Assembly: GCA_001800095.1 (NCBI GenBank)
Contig: MGUT01000077.1
Location: 1 to 16,968 of the forward strand
Direction of reading: 5' to 3'
Source of the DNA: Elusimicrobia bacterium RIFCSPLOWO2_01_FULL_64_13
Lineage (GTDB): Bacteria > Elusimicrobiota > Elusimicrobia > 2-02-FULL-39-32
Length of the DNA: 16,968 nucleotides
Position numbers and translations under genes: made by a program. Shown piece by piece: positions 7,696 to 14,622 of this stretch; position 1 is the stretch's first letter; the number at the start of each line of letters is the position of its first letter. The notes under the pieces are model-generated. The model did no database searches. It was given only the letters and a program-made list of their open reading frames with translations, and was not told the origin of the DNA.

Positions 7696-7708
7696 GCCGG
7701 GACCCGCC

Positions 7709-8755
7709 ATGCAAGAAGAAGCGGGCGCCTTGGATTTTGAACAGCCCATCCTCCAGCTGGAGAGCAAGATCGCGGAGATCCGCGGCCTGAACACGGCCGA
7801 GACCGTGAACCTCACCCGGGAGATCGAGTCCCTCGAGGAGAAGAAGAGGGAGCTGATCAGCGAGATCTTCTCCCAGCTGACGCCCTGGCAGAGGGTCCAG
7901 CTGGCCCGTCACCCCAAGCGGCCGCACACGCTCGATTACATCCGGGAGCTCTTCACCGATTTCACGGAGCTGCACGGCGACCGCTGCTTCGCCGACGACG
8001 CGGCCCTGGTGGGCGGCGTCGCGTTCTTTGAATCCACGCCCGTCGTGGTCCTCGGCCACCAGAAAGGCCGCACGATCGAGGAATGCATGAACCGCAACTT
8101 CGGCATGATGCATCCCGAGGGCTACCGCAAGGCCCTCCGGCTCATGAAGCTGGGAGAAAAATTCAGCCGGCCGGTGATCACCTTCATCGACACCCCCGGC
8201 GCCTATCCCGGCATCGGGGCCGAGGAACGCGGCCAGGCCCAGGCCATCGCGATCAACCTGCAGGAGATGGCCGCGCTGGCGGTCCCCGTCATCAGCGTGG
8301 TGATCGGAGAGGGGGGGAGCGGCGGAGCCCTGGGCATCGGCATCACCGACCGCATTCTCATGCTTGAGAATTCCTGGTATTCCGTGATCTCTCCCGAGGG
8401 CTGCGCGGCCATCCTTTTCCGGGACGCGGCGCGGGCCGCGGACGCGGCCAGCGTGATCAAGCTGACGGCCGGCGACCTCAAATCCATGGGCATCATCGAC
8501 GAGATCGTCCCCGAGCCGCACGGCGGCGCCCACCGCGACCTGCCCGCCGTCGTCCGGACCCTCCGGCAGTCGCTCCTCTCCCATCTCAAGGACCTGTCCG
8601 GAACGCCTCCCCGGGACCTGTTGGAATCCCGCTACCGGAAATACCGCCGCATGGGGGTCTGGTCGGAAGACAAGCGCAAGGGCCTCGAAGCGGCCCATTC
8701 CGCGGGCAGGAACGGCAGCAAGCGCTCCCGAAAGGCCAGAACCAAATCCGCCTGA
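7709..8755 (+). CDS. accA: Acetyl-CoA carboxylase carboxyltransferase subunit alpha
   Basis: This 348-residue cytosolic subunit forms, with AccD, the carboxyltransferase that moves the carboxyl group from biotin on AccB to acetyl-CoA, giving malonyl-CoA for fatty acid synthesis. The N-terminal helical part LDFEQPILQLESKI and the LARHPKRPHTLDYI region are typical of AccA. The crotonase-fold core contains ELHGDR, FGMMHPEGYRKALR, DTPGAYPGIGAEERGQ and EGGSGGALGIG (from residue 201). SVISPEGCAAILFRD follows. The tail after about residue 315 is basic and longer than the Escherichia coli protein (319 residues). The ATG at 7709 is preferred; the in-frame ATG at 7622 would overlap the barrel gene by more than 70 bases and add residues unlike the family. 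The biotin ligase that would activate AccB lies in the same window (birA). Confidence 0.96.
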   Translation: MQEEAGALDFEQPILQLESKIAEIRGLNTAETVNLTREIESLEEKKRELISEIFSQLTPWQRVQLARHPKRPHTLDYIRELFTDFTELHGDRCFADDAALVGGVAFFESTPVVVLGHQKGRTIEECMNRNFGMMHPEGYRKALRLMKLGEKFSRPVITFIDTPGAYPGIGAEERGQAQAIAINLQEMAALAVPVISVVIGEGGSGGALGIGITDRILMLENSWYSVISPEGCAAILFRDAARAADAASVIKLTAGDLKSMGIIDEIVPEPHGGAHRDLPAVVRTLRQSLLSHLKDLSGTPPRDLLESRYRKYRRMGVWSEDKRKGLEAAHSAGRNGSKRSRKARTKSA

Positions 8756-8810
8756 CCCCGGCTTGCCAAAACGCTTTCAACTAACCGGCGAAGAATCACC
8801 GCCAACCAAG

Positions 8811-8816
8811 AGGAGG
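8811..8816 (+). promoter_or_regulatory. Strong Shine-Dalgarno of the aldolase gene
   Basis: AGGAGG lies 8 bases before the ATG at 8825, within a purine-rich run. The 69-base gap after accA (8756-8824) holds no promoter I can defend: TTGCCA at 8763 has no -10 at 16-18 bases. Read-through from the accA unit is therefore possible. The strong site suggests high translation, as expected for a glycolytic enzyme. Confidence 0.8.
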
Positions 8817-8824
8817 AAGGAACC

Positions 8825-9904
8825 ATGGCAGTCGCACAAGAGGATAGGACGGGAACGGACCCGAAAAAGCATTTCACCCAGCTTTCGCCGGGAAAAATGA
8901 CCGGGATCAGGAACGTGGCGGACGCGGCCGGAAGATTGAAGGTGCTGGCCCTGGACCAGTCGAATTCATTCAAGAAGTTCCTGCGCGCCCTCTATGAGAA
9001 GCAGGGCAGGAAGCGGGAGCCGGCCTACGAGGACGTCCGCGACGCCAAGCTCGAGATCACGGAGGTCCTCTCTCCCCACTCGACCGCGGTGCTCCTGGAC
9101 GTGAACTACGGCGCCCGCCAGGCCCTCAATTCCGGCGCCCTGGCTCCCAGGGTCGGACTCATCGTGCGGCTGGAGGCCTCCAAAGACCCCGGCATCGCCG
9201 GCGAGTACGAGCCCGGCTGGTCGGTGAAAAAGATCAAGCTCATGGGAGGCACGGCCGTCAAGCTCCTGGTCTACATGGACGTGGAGGACCAGGCCGCCGC
9301 GAAGGCCCAGATGGACTTCGTCCGCCGCGTGTCGGGCGAATGCGCCGCCGAGGACATCCTCCTCATGACGGAGGAGCTCTCCTACCCGCGCAAGGGCGAG
9401 GACAAGTCCTCTCCCGCTTATAACGCCCGCAAGCCGCGGAACATCTTCAAGTCCGCCGAGCTCATCGGGCCCTACACCGACATCTTGAAGCTCGAGTTCC
9501 CGGCCGACATGAAGGCCGACGACGCGAAGACCGTCCAAAAGAACCTGGAGGACTTGAACTCGAAATGCGTCCGGCCGTGGGTGCTCCTGTCCGCGGGAGT
9601 GAAGTTCGACCTCTTCGAGAAGCAGGCGGAGCTCGCCATGAAGTCGGGCGCGAGCGGCATCATGGCCGGCCGCGCGATTTTCCAGGAATACTTCGACCAC
9701 GCCGACCGCGCCTCGCAAAAGAAGTTCCTCGAGACCACCGGCGTCGACCGCATGAAGAAGCTCTCCGGACTCGTGGACAAATACGCGACCCCCTGGGCGA
9801 AGCGCGCCGGCGTCGCCTCCCCGGACCTCCTGGACGCCGTCGCCCCGGACTGGTACGAGAAGGGCGCCGTGGCGTCCGGCTCGGGAGTCCAGGGCGAGTA
9901 TTAA
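8825..9904 (+). CDS. LacD-like class I aldolase (tagatose/fructose-1,6-bisphosphate aldolase)
   Basis: This 359-residue TIM-barrel enzyme resembles LacD, a class I Schiff-base aldolase that splits tagatose-1,6-bisphosphate and also acts on fructose-1,6-bisphosphate. Visible blocks: LALDQSNSFKK at residues 41-51, VLLDVNYGARQAL at 89-101, KLLVYMDVE at 146-154, LLMTEELSYP at 179-188 and the strand DILKLEFP at 219-226. K222 is the likely Schiff-base lysine and E184 the matching acidic residue, judged by position against LacD. A C-terminal phosphate-binding region LSAGVKFDLFEKQ...GIMAGRAIFQE follows. There are no lactose or tagatose genes nearby. The next gene, 9 bases on, is a phosphofructokinase, so the likely role here is the glycolytic fructose-bisphosphate step; this is inference from context. 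The length is a little above LacD (about 325) because of N- and C-terminal extensions. Confidence 0.85.
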   Translation: MAVAQEDRTGTDPKKHFTQLSPGKMTGIRNVADAAGRLKVLALDQSNSFKKFLRALYEKQGRKREPAYEDVRDAKLEITEVLSPHSTAVLLDVNYGARQALNSGALAPRVGLIVRLEASKDPGIAGEYEPGWSVKKIKLMGGTAVKLLVYMDVEDQAAAKAQMDFVRRVSGECAAEDILLMTEELSYPRKGEDKSSPAYNARKPRNIFKSAELIGPYTDILKLEFPADMKADDAKTVQKNLEDLNSKCVRPWVLLSAGVKFDLFEKQAELAMKSGASGIMAGRAIFQEYFDHADRASQKKFLETTGVDRMKKLSGLVDKYATPWAKRAGVASPDLLDAVAPDWYEKGAVASGSGVQGEY

Positions 9905-9913
9905 GGCCCGTTC

Positions 9914-10945
9914 ATGGAAAAGCTGATCGGCATATTGACCGGGGGAGGGGACTGCCCCGGGCTCAACCCCGCGATCCGCGGCTGCGTGATGCGCGCCAAG
10001 GACCACGGCACTAACTGCGTTGGCATCCAGGACGGCTGGCGGGGCCTGGTGAACGCGGAGACCGTCCCCTTGGGCGTCGCGGACGTCTTCGACATCATCA
10101 ACAAGGGCGGGACCATCCTGGGCACGAGCCGGACCAACCCGTTTAAGAAGGACGACGAGGCGAAGAAATGCGCCGAGAACTTCAAAAAGCTGGGGTTGGA
10201 CGCCCTGGTGGCCATGGGGGGGGAGGACACCCTCGGGGTGGCGGCGCGCCTATATAAGGAATTCAAACTGCCCGTGGTCGGGGTCCCCAAGACCATGGAC
10301 AACGACCTTTCCGCCACCGACTTCACTTTCGGCTACGACACGGCCGTCACCATCGCCGTGGACGCCGCCGAGCGCATGCGCGACACCGGCCGCAGCCACC
10401 GGAGGATCATGGTGCTGGAGGTGATGGGCCGCCACGCCGGCTGGGTGGCGCTCACGACCGCGATCGCCAGCGCGGCCGACTGGGTCTGCGTGCCCGAAGA
10501 GCCCGTGGACATCGAACGGATGTGCTCCCACCTGAAAAAGGCCCACACCCTGAAAAAGACCGCCCTGGTCATCGTTTCCGAGGCCATCACCATCCCGGGG
10601 GAAAAGATCGGCAAGGAGGCGCTGGACGATTTCGGCCACATGCTGCTCAAGGAGCGCGGCGTGGGGGACCGCATCGCCGAGATCATCGAGAAGGAGACTC
10701 GGATCGAGACGCGCGTCTCCGTCATCGGCCATATCCAGCGCGGGGGCCCGCCCACGATCTTCGACCGGATCCTCGGTTCCCGGATGGGAGTGACCGCGGC
10801 CGACATGGTGGAGTCGAAGAAATTCGGCCAGATGGCCGCCCTCCGCGGCAACGACTGCGTGGCGGTCTCCCTGGAGGAAGCGACCGCGAAGCTGAAGACC
10901 GTCCCCAGGGAATGGCTGCGCTTCGCCGAGATCTTCTTCAAATAG
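9914..10945 (+). CDS. pfp: 6-phosphofructokinase, probably pyrophosphate-dependent
   Basis: This 343-residue enzyme phosphorylates fructose-6-phosphate to fructose-1,6-bisphosphate. Motifs: GGGDCPGLN at residues 10-18, LGTSRTNP near 69-76, MGGEDTLG at 101-108, PKTMDND at 125-131 with catalytic D129, and MGRHAGW further on. Two positions decide the phosphoryl donor in this family. The residue equivalent to Escherichia coli Gly104 is Asp (D105), and the one equivalent to Gly124 is Lys (K126). Asp plus Lys is the pyrophosphate-dependent pattern, while ATP enzymes keep Gly at the first position. The reaction would then be reversible and usable in gluconeogenesis. It follows the aldolase gene by 9 bases with only a poor Shine-Dalgarno (AAGG overlapping the upstream stop), so coupled translation is likely. 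The gene is intact and ends before paired hairpins. A mixed-donor enzyme remains possible. Confidence 0.92.
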   Translation: MEKLIGILTGGGDCPGLNPAIRGCVMRAKDHGTNCVGIQDGWRGLVNAETVPLGVADVFDIINKGGTILGTSRTNPFKKDDEAKKCAENFKKLGLDALVAMGGEDTLGVAARLYKEFKLPVVGVPKTMDNDLSATDFTFGYDTAVTIAVDAAERMRDTGRSHRRIMVLEVMGRHAGWVALTTAIASAADWVCVPEEPVDIERMCSHLKKAHTLKKTALVIVSEAITIPGEKIGKEALDDFGHMLLKERGVGDRIAEIIEKETRIETRVSVIGHIQRGGPPTIFDRILGSRMGVTAADMVESKKFGQMAALRGNDCVAVSLEEATAKLKTVPREWLRFAEIFFK

Positions 10946-10947
10946 CG

Positions 10948-11012
10948 TAGGGGCAACCCCTATAAGACGAAACCCGTCCGCCACACGCCAGGCGGACGGG
11001 TTTCGCGTCTTA
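10948..11012. terminator. Tandem hairpins between convergent pfp and yceI-like genes, likely bidirectional terminator
   Basis: A small stem TAGGGG-CAA-CCCCTA (10948-10962) abuts a long inverted repeat. The left arm is 10963-10982 and the right arm 10991-11012, about 20 paired bases with a 2-base bulge (CG at about 11005) and an 8-base loop. The repeat lies between the pfp stop (10945) and the yceI-like stop (11026) of two convergent genes, and it can fold on both transcripts. Neither side has a long T run, so termination may rely on the strong stem alone or on exonuclease stalling. Confidence 0.75.
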
Positions 11013-11025
11013 AAGAGGCGGGGGA

Positions 11026-11649
11026 TTATTTCTTCTTTTTGGCCGGCTGTTCCTTCGGTTCCTTCCTGGCGACGCCTTCCACGTGGATCGTGATCTCCAC
11101 GTCGTTGCCGACGACGAGCCCTCCCGCCTCCAGGAGCTTGTTGAAACTCACCCCGAAATCCTGGCGGTTGATGGTCGTGGCGGCCTCGAACCCGGCCCGC
11201 TTGTCTCCCCGGGGGTCGGTCACGGTGCCTCCAAAGACGAGGTCCAGCGCGACGGGCCTTTCCACTCCCCGGATGGAGAGGTTCCCCTGGAGCTTGGCCC
11301 CGCCCCCGGTCACGTCCGTCACGCCGGCGCTCTTGAATTCCATGGCGGGGTGGTTCGCCGTGTCCAGGAAGTCCGCCTGGCGGAGGTGGTTGTCCCGGTC
11401 CGCGTTCGCCGTGTTGACGCTGGCCGCGTCGATCCGGGCCTCGGCGGACCATTTTTCCGGCGTTTTCTCGTCGTATTCGAAGGCGCCGGTGAACTTGTCG
11501 AACCGGCCCTGCACCTTGGAAACGACCATGTGCCTGACCTTGAAGCTGACGTCGGAATGGTTGGGATCGATCTCGTAGCGCTCGGCGAGGGCCGGCGACG
11601 CGAGGGAGAGCGAAAAAAGGGCCGTCAACAACGCGCGTGAATGCCTCAT
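11026..11649 (-). CDS. Exported YceI-like protein
   Basis: This 207-residue protein has a signal peptide at residues 1-22 ending in the AxA site SPALA. A YceI domain then fills most of the protein. Its typical blocks are YEIDPNHSDVSFKVRHMVVSKVQGRF, AEARIDAASVNTANADRD, LRQADFLDTANHPAMEFKS, NLSIRGVERPVALDL and NRQDFGVSFNK. YceI proteins are periplasmic, lipocalin-like beta-barrels that bind isoprenoid lipids such as ubiquinone precursors in characterised cases; the ligand here is unknown. The tail is lysine-rich (QPAKKKK). The start at 11649 is chosen because a near-perfect Shine-Dalgarno and the signal peptide agree; upstream in-frame ATG codons would lie inside uvrB. It diverges from uvrB and converges on pfp, so it forms a one-gene unit. 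Confidence 0.93.
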   Translation of the reverse strand: MRHSRALLTALFSLSLASPALAERYEIDPNHSDVSFKVRHMVVSKVQGRFDKFTGAFEYDEKTPEKWSAEARIDAASVNTANADRDNHLRQADFLDTANHPAMEFKSAGVTDVTGGGAKLQGNLSIRGVERPVALDLVFGGTVTDPRGDKRAGFEAATTINRQDFGVSFNKLLEAGGLVVGNDVEITIHVEGVARKEPKEQPAKKKK

Positions 11650-11652
11650 GCG

Positions 11653-11660
11653 ACCTCCTT
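11653..11660 (-). promoter_or_regulatory. Strong Shine-Dalgarno deciding the yceI-like start
   Basis: Read on the minus strand, AAGGAGGT is followed by CGC and then the ATG at 11649. It fixes the start immediately before the signal peptide and excludes the longer in-frame extension reaching to 11934. Confidence 0.8.
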
Positions 11661-11718
11661 GGGATGCGCCGCGCTTCCCGCCTTCACTGACGACGGCGGA
11701 GCGCCGGGGCGCCTGATT

Positions 11719-11727
11719 TGGTATTAT
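11719..11727 (+). promoter_or_regulatory. Extended -10 promoter element of uvrB
   Basis: TG-G-TATTAT is an extended -10 element (TG one base upstream of a hexamer with 5 of 6 matches). No good -35 is seen at the expected place (11699-11704), which extended -10 promoters can tolerate. The predicted transcription start is about 11734, three or four bases before the uvrB GTG at 11738. It shares five of its bases with the minus-strand -10 of the yceI-like gene. Confidence 0.6.
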
Positions 11728-11751
11728 AGGATAAACCGTGGACCGATTCAA
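11723..11751 (-). promoter_or_regulatory. Sigma-70-type promoter of the yceI-like gene
   Basis: On the minus strand, TTGAAT (11751-11746) and a perfect TATAAT (11728-11723) are spaced by exactly 17 bases. Transcription should start near 11716, giving a leader of about 66 bases with a strong Shine-Dalgarno. The -35 lies inside the first codons of uvrB. Confidence 0.7.
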
Positions 11752-13762
11752 ACTCGTATCCGACTTCAAACCCTCGGGCGACCAGCCCGAAGCCATCCGC
11801 GCCCTCTCCCGGGGCCTGGAAGCGGGGCGGTCCCACCAGGTGCTTTTGGGAGTGACCGGGTCCGGCAAGACCTTCACCATGGCTTCGGTGATCGAGCGCG
11901 CGAACCGCCCGGCGCTGGTCATCTCCCCGAACAAGACCCTGGCGGCCCAGCTCTACGCGGAGCTCAAGGCGTTCTTTCCGGAGAACGCCGTCGAATATTT
12001 CATCTCCTACTATGACTTCTACCAGCCGGAGGCCTACGTGCCCCAATCGGACACCTACATCGAAAAGGACGCCGACATCAACGACCACATCGACCGCCTG
12101 CGCCTCAAGGCCACCAGCTCCCTCATGGAACGCCGCGACGCGGTGATCGTGGCGAGCGTCTCCTGCATCTACGGACTGGGCTCTCCAAAGGAGTACCGGG
12201 AGCTGGGCGTCGAGCTCCGCAAAGGGGAGAACGTCCCCCGCGACGCTTTTTTGGCGGACCTGGTGCGCGTCCATTACGAGCGCAACGAGATCGATTTTTC
12301 CCGGGGGAAGTTCCGCGTCCGCGGGGAGACGGTGGAGGTCTTCCCGGCGTACCTGGAAACGGCGCTGCGCGTGGTCTTCGACGGAGACCGGGTGGAGAAG
12401 ATCATCGAGACGCGCCCGGCCACCGCGGAGGCCCTCCGCGAAAAGGAACGGACGTTCATCTATCCGGCCCGGCATTTCGTCACCACGGAGGACGGCCTCC
12501 GCTCCGCCCTGGCCGAGATCGAGGCCGAGCTCGCCGGGCGGCTGGAATTTTTCCGCTCCCGCGGAAAGCTCCTGGAGGCCCAGCGCCTGGAACAGAGGAC
12601 GCGCTTCGATCTGGAGATGATGCGCGAGACCGGGTTCTGCCACGGCATCGAGAACTATTCCCGGCCCCTGTCCGGCAGGAAGCCCGGCGAGCGGCCCGCC
12701 TGCCTCCTGGACTATTTCCCCGAAGACCTCCTCGTGTTCATCGACGAAAGCCACGTGACCATCCCCCAGATCGGCGGCATGTACGAGGGCGACCGCGCGC
12801 GCAAGGAAGTCCTCGTGGATTACGGGTTCCGCCTCCCCTGCGCCCTGGACAACCGTCCCTTGAAATTCCATGAATTCGGAGCCCTCGTGCCCCAGACCGT
12901 TTATCTTTCCGCCACGCCGGGTCCGTACGAGCTGGGGAAGACCAAGGGCGAATTCATCGAGCAGGTGATCCGCCCGACGGGACTCGTGGACCCCGGCGTG
13001 GACGTGCGCCCGATCGACGGCCAGATACCCGACCTTCTCAAAGAGATCGGGCTCCGGGTCAAAAAGAAGGAGCGGGTCCTCGTCACCACGCTCACCAAGC
13101 GCCTGGCGGAGGACCTGACCGCCTTTTTCAGCGAAAAAGGCATGAAAGTGCGCTACCTCCATTCCGAGATCGACGCTCTCGAACGCATCAAGATCCTGCG
13201 GGAGCTCCGGCTGGGCGATTTCGACGTCCTCGTCGGAATCAACCTCCTGCGCGAAGGCCTGGATATCCCCGAAGTGGGGCTGGTGGCGGTCCTCGACGCC
13301 GACAAGGAGGGTTTCCTCCGCTCCGAGACCACCCTCATCCAGATCTGCGGACGGGCCGCCAGGAACGTGAACGGCAAGGTGATCCTCTACGCCGACCGGG
13401 TGACGGGCTCCATGCGCCGCGCCCTTTCGGAAATGTCCCGGCGCAGGGAAAAGCAGCTCGCCTATAACCGGACCCACCGCGTCACGCCCAGATCGATCGT
13501 CAAGGCGGTCCGGGAGCTTGAGGAATTCCGGGTGACCGCGAAAGAAGAGGGCCTCAAGCTGTTCGGGGCGGCGTCCCTCAAACGGGTGTCGCCCAGGAAC
13601 CTGCCGGCGCTCCTGAATGAGCTTGAGTCGCGGATGAAGGAGGCGGCAGACTGCCTGGATTTCGAGACGGCCGCGACCTTGCGCGACCAGCTTTTCGAAG
13701 CGAGGGAAATGTCGGCGCAGAAGAAGCGCGGCGGGGCCGCGCGGGCGGGTCTGCGCTCGTGA
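11738..13762 (+). CDS. uvrB: UvrABC excinuclease subunit B
   Basis: This 674-residue cytosolic DNA repair helicase receives damaged DNA from UvrA, opens it and positions UvrC for incision. The N-terminus FKLVSDFKPSGDQPEAI is the family start. Walker A GVTGSGKT is at residues 38-45, and the damage-probing beta-hairpin begins YYDFYQPEAYVP at 91-102. SVSCIYGLGSP follows, then Walker B with DESH at 336-339, and the helicase C-terminal motifs NLLREGLDIPEVGL and QICGRAARN. The C-terminal UVR motif, which binds UvrC, lies at about residues 622-655 (LESRMKEAADCLDFETAA). The start is GTG. An in-frame TAA at 11732-11734 excludes any longer form, and residue 4 already matches the family start. nadC overlaps the stop (GTGA). 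The length is normal and no defect is visible. Confidence 0.97.
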   Translation: MDRFKLVSDFKPSGDQPEAIRALSRGLEAGRSHQVLLGVTGSGKTFTMASVIERANRPALVISPNKTLAAQLYAELKAFFPENAVEYFISYYDFYQPEAYVPQSDTYIEKDADINDHIDRLRLKATSSLMERRDAVIVASVSCIYGLGSPKEYRELGVELRKGENVPRDAFLADLVRVHYERNEIDFSRGKFRVRGETVEVFPAYLETALRVVFDGDRVEKIIETRPATAEALREKERTFIYPARHFVTTEDGLRSALAEIEAELAGRLEFFRSRGKLLEAQRLEQRTRFDLEMMRETGFCHGIENYSRPLSGRKPGERPACLLDYFPEDLLVFIDESHVTIPQIGGMYEGDRARKEVLVDYGFRLPCALDNRPLKFHEFGALVPQTVYLSATPGPYELGKTKGEFIEQVIRPTGLVDPGVDVRPIDGQIPDLLKEIGLRVKKKERVLVTTLTKRLAEDLTAFFSEKGMKVRYLHSEIDALERIKILRELRLGDFDVLVGINLLREGLDIPEVGLVAVLDADKEGFLRSETTLIQICGRAARNVNGKVILYADRVTGSMRRALSEMSRRREKQLAYNRTHRVTPRSIVKAVRELEEFRVTAKEEGLKLFGAASLKRVSPRNLPALLNELESRMKEAADCLDFETAATLRDQLFEAREMSAQKKRGGAARAGLRS

Positions 13763-14622
13763 ACGCGCGCTGGCGGGCGAACCTGGTGCGCCGGGCCCTC
13801 CGGGAAGACTCGGCCGGGCGCGACGTGACCAGCCGCGTCCTCCTGCCCGCGAACCGCAGGGGCCAGGCGGCCCTGGTGGCCGGGGGCCGCGGCGTCGTGT
13901 GCGGCCTGGAGTACGCGGCCCGGGCTTTCCGCCTCGCCGACCCTTCCTGCCGGATCAGCATCCTCTCAAGGGACGGCATGTGGGTGTCGCCCGGGCGGAA
14001 GGTCCTCGAGGTGAGGGGAAGGCTGGCGCGCCTCCTCTCCGCGGAAAGGACCGCGTTGAATTTCCTCGGGCATCTTTCCGGCGTCGCCACGCTCACGCGC
14101 CGCTACGTCCGGGCCGTCCGGCACACCGGGGCCAAGATCCTCGACACGCGCAAGACGATCCCCGGCCTGCGCTACGCGCAGAAATACGCCGTTCTTTGCG
14201 GGGGAGGGCTGAACCACCGTCCCGACCTTTCCAGCATGGCCATGGTGAAGGACAACCATCTCGAGGCGATCCGGGGGGACAAGGAGCGCCTCCTGACCCT
14301 GAAATCCCGGCTCCCGCGCGGAACGCGCCTCGTGGTCGAGGCGAAAAACAGCGAGGAGTTGGACCTGGCCTTGTCGTCGCGGGCGGACATCGTCCTTCTG
14401 GACAACATGACTCCCGGACGATTGAAGGCCGCCGTGCGCAAGATCATCCGGAGCGGAGCGAAAGGGTCCGGCCGGCCGGAGATCGAAGTGTCGGGAAGGA
14501 TCAAGCTTTCCGCGGCCAGGGCGATCGCCCGGAGCGGCGTGGACAGGATCTCGGTCGGGGCCCTCACCCATTCGGCCCGGGCCCTCGATTTCAGCATGGA
14601 CATCGAACGGGTGGGTCCATGA
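13759..14622 (+). CDS. nadC: Nicotinate-nucleotide pyrophosphorylase (quinolinate phosphoribosyltransferase)
   Basis: This 287-residue cytosolic enzyme converts quinolinate and PRPP to nicotinate mononucleotide in de novo NAD synthesis. The N-terminal part has LREDSAGRDVTS, matching the EDx(G)DxT family start. The barrel contains AERTALNFLGHLSGVAT and DTRKT at residues 129-133. It continues with IPGLRYAQKYAVLCGGGLNH (where most members have TPGLR), MVKDNH, VEAKNSEEL and LLDNM. The final block is EVSGRI, where Gly or Asn is more usual than Arg. It starts with GTG inside GTGA over the uvrB stop and ends in ATGA over the birA start, so all three are translationally coupled. nadC next to birA is a recurrent bacterial arrangement; linkage to uvrB is less usual. 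Confidence 0.95.
   Translation: MNARWRANLVRRALREDSAGRDVTSRVLLPANRRGQAALVAGGRGVVCGLEYAARAFRLADPSCRISILSRDGMWVSPGRKVLEVRGRLARLLSAERTALNFLGHLSGVATLTRRYVRAVRHTGAKILDTRKTIPGLRYAQKYAVLCGGGLNHRPDLSSMAMVKDNHLEAIRGDKERLLTLKSRLPRGTRLVVEAKNSEELDLALSSRADIVLLDNMTPGRLKAAVRKIIRSGAKGSGRPEIEVSGRIKLSAARAIARSGVDRISVGALTHSARALDFSMDIERVGP

Noticed and set aside
8756..8824. A separate promoter for the aldolase gene based on TTGCCA at 8763
   Set aside because: No acceptable -10 is found 16-18 bases downstream; AAGAAT at 8791 is 22 bases away.
11650..11934. Longer yceI-like protein starting inside uvrB
   Set aside because: The signal peptide, the strong Shine-Dalgarno and the mapped -35/-10 all point to the start at 11649.
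11684..13477. A 597-codon open frame on the minus strand across almost all of uvrB
   Set aside because: uvrB on the plus strand is a full, unmistakable gene. The antisense reading is rich in Gly, Arg, Asp and His with no recognisable motif, as expected from GC-rich codon use on the opposite strand.
13899..14618. In-frame 5' extension of birA of about 240 codons over nadC
   Set aside because: BirA homology starts at 14619, nadC is intact in another frame, and the extension is Arg/Pro-rich with no domain.
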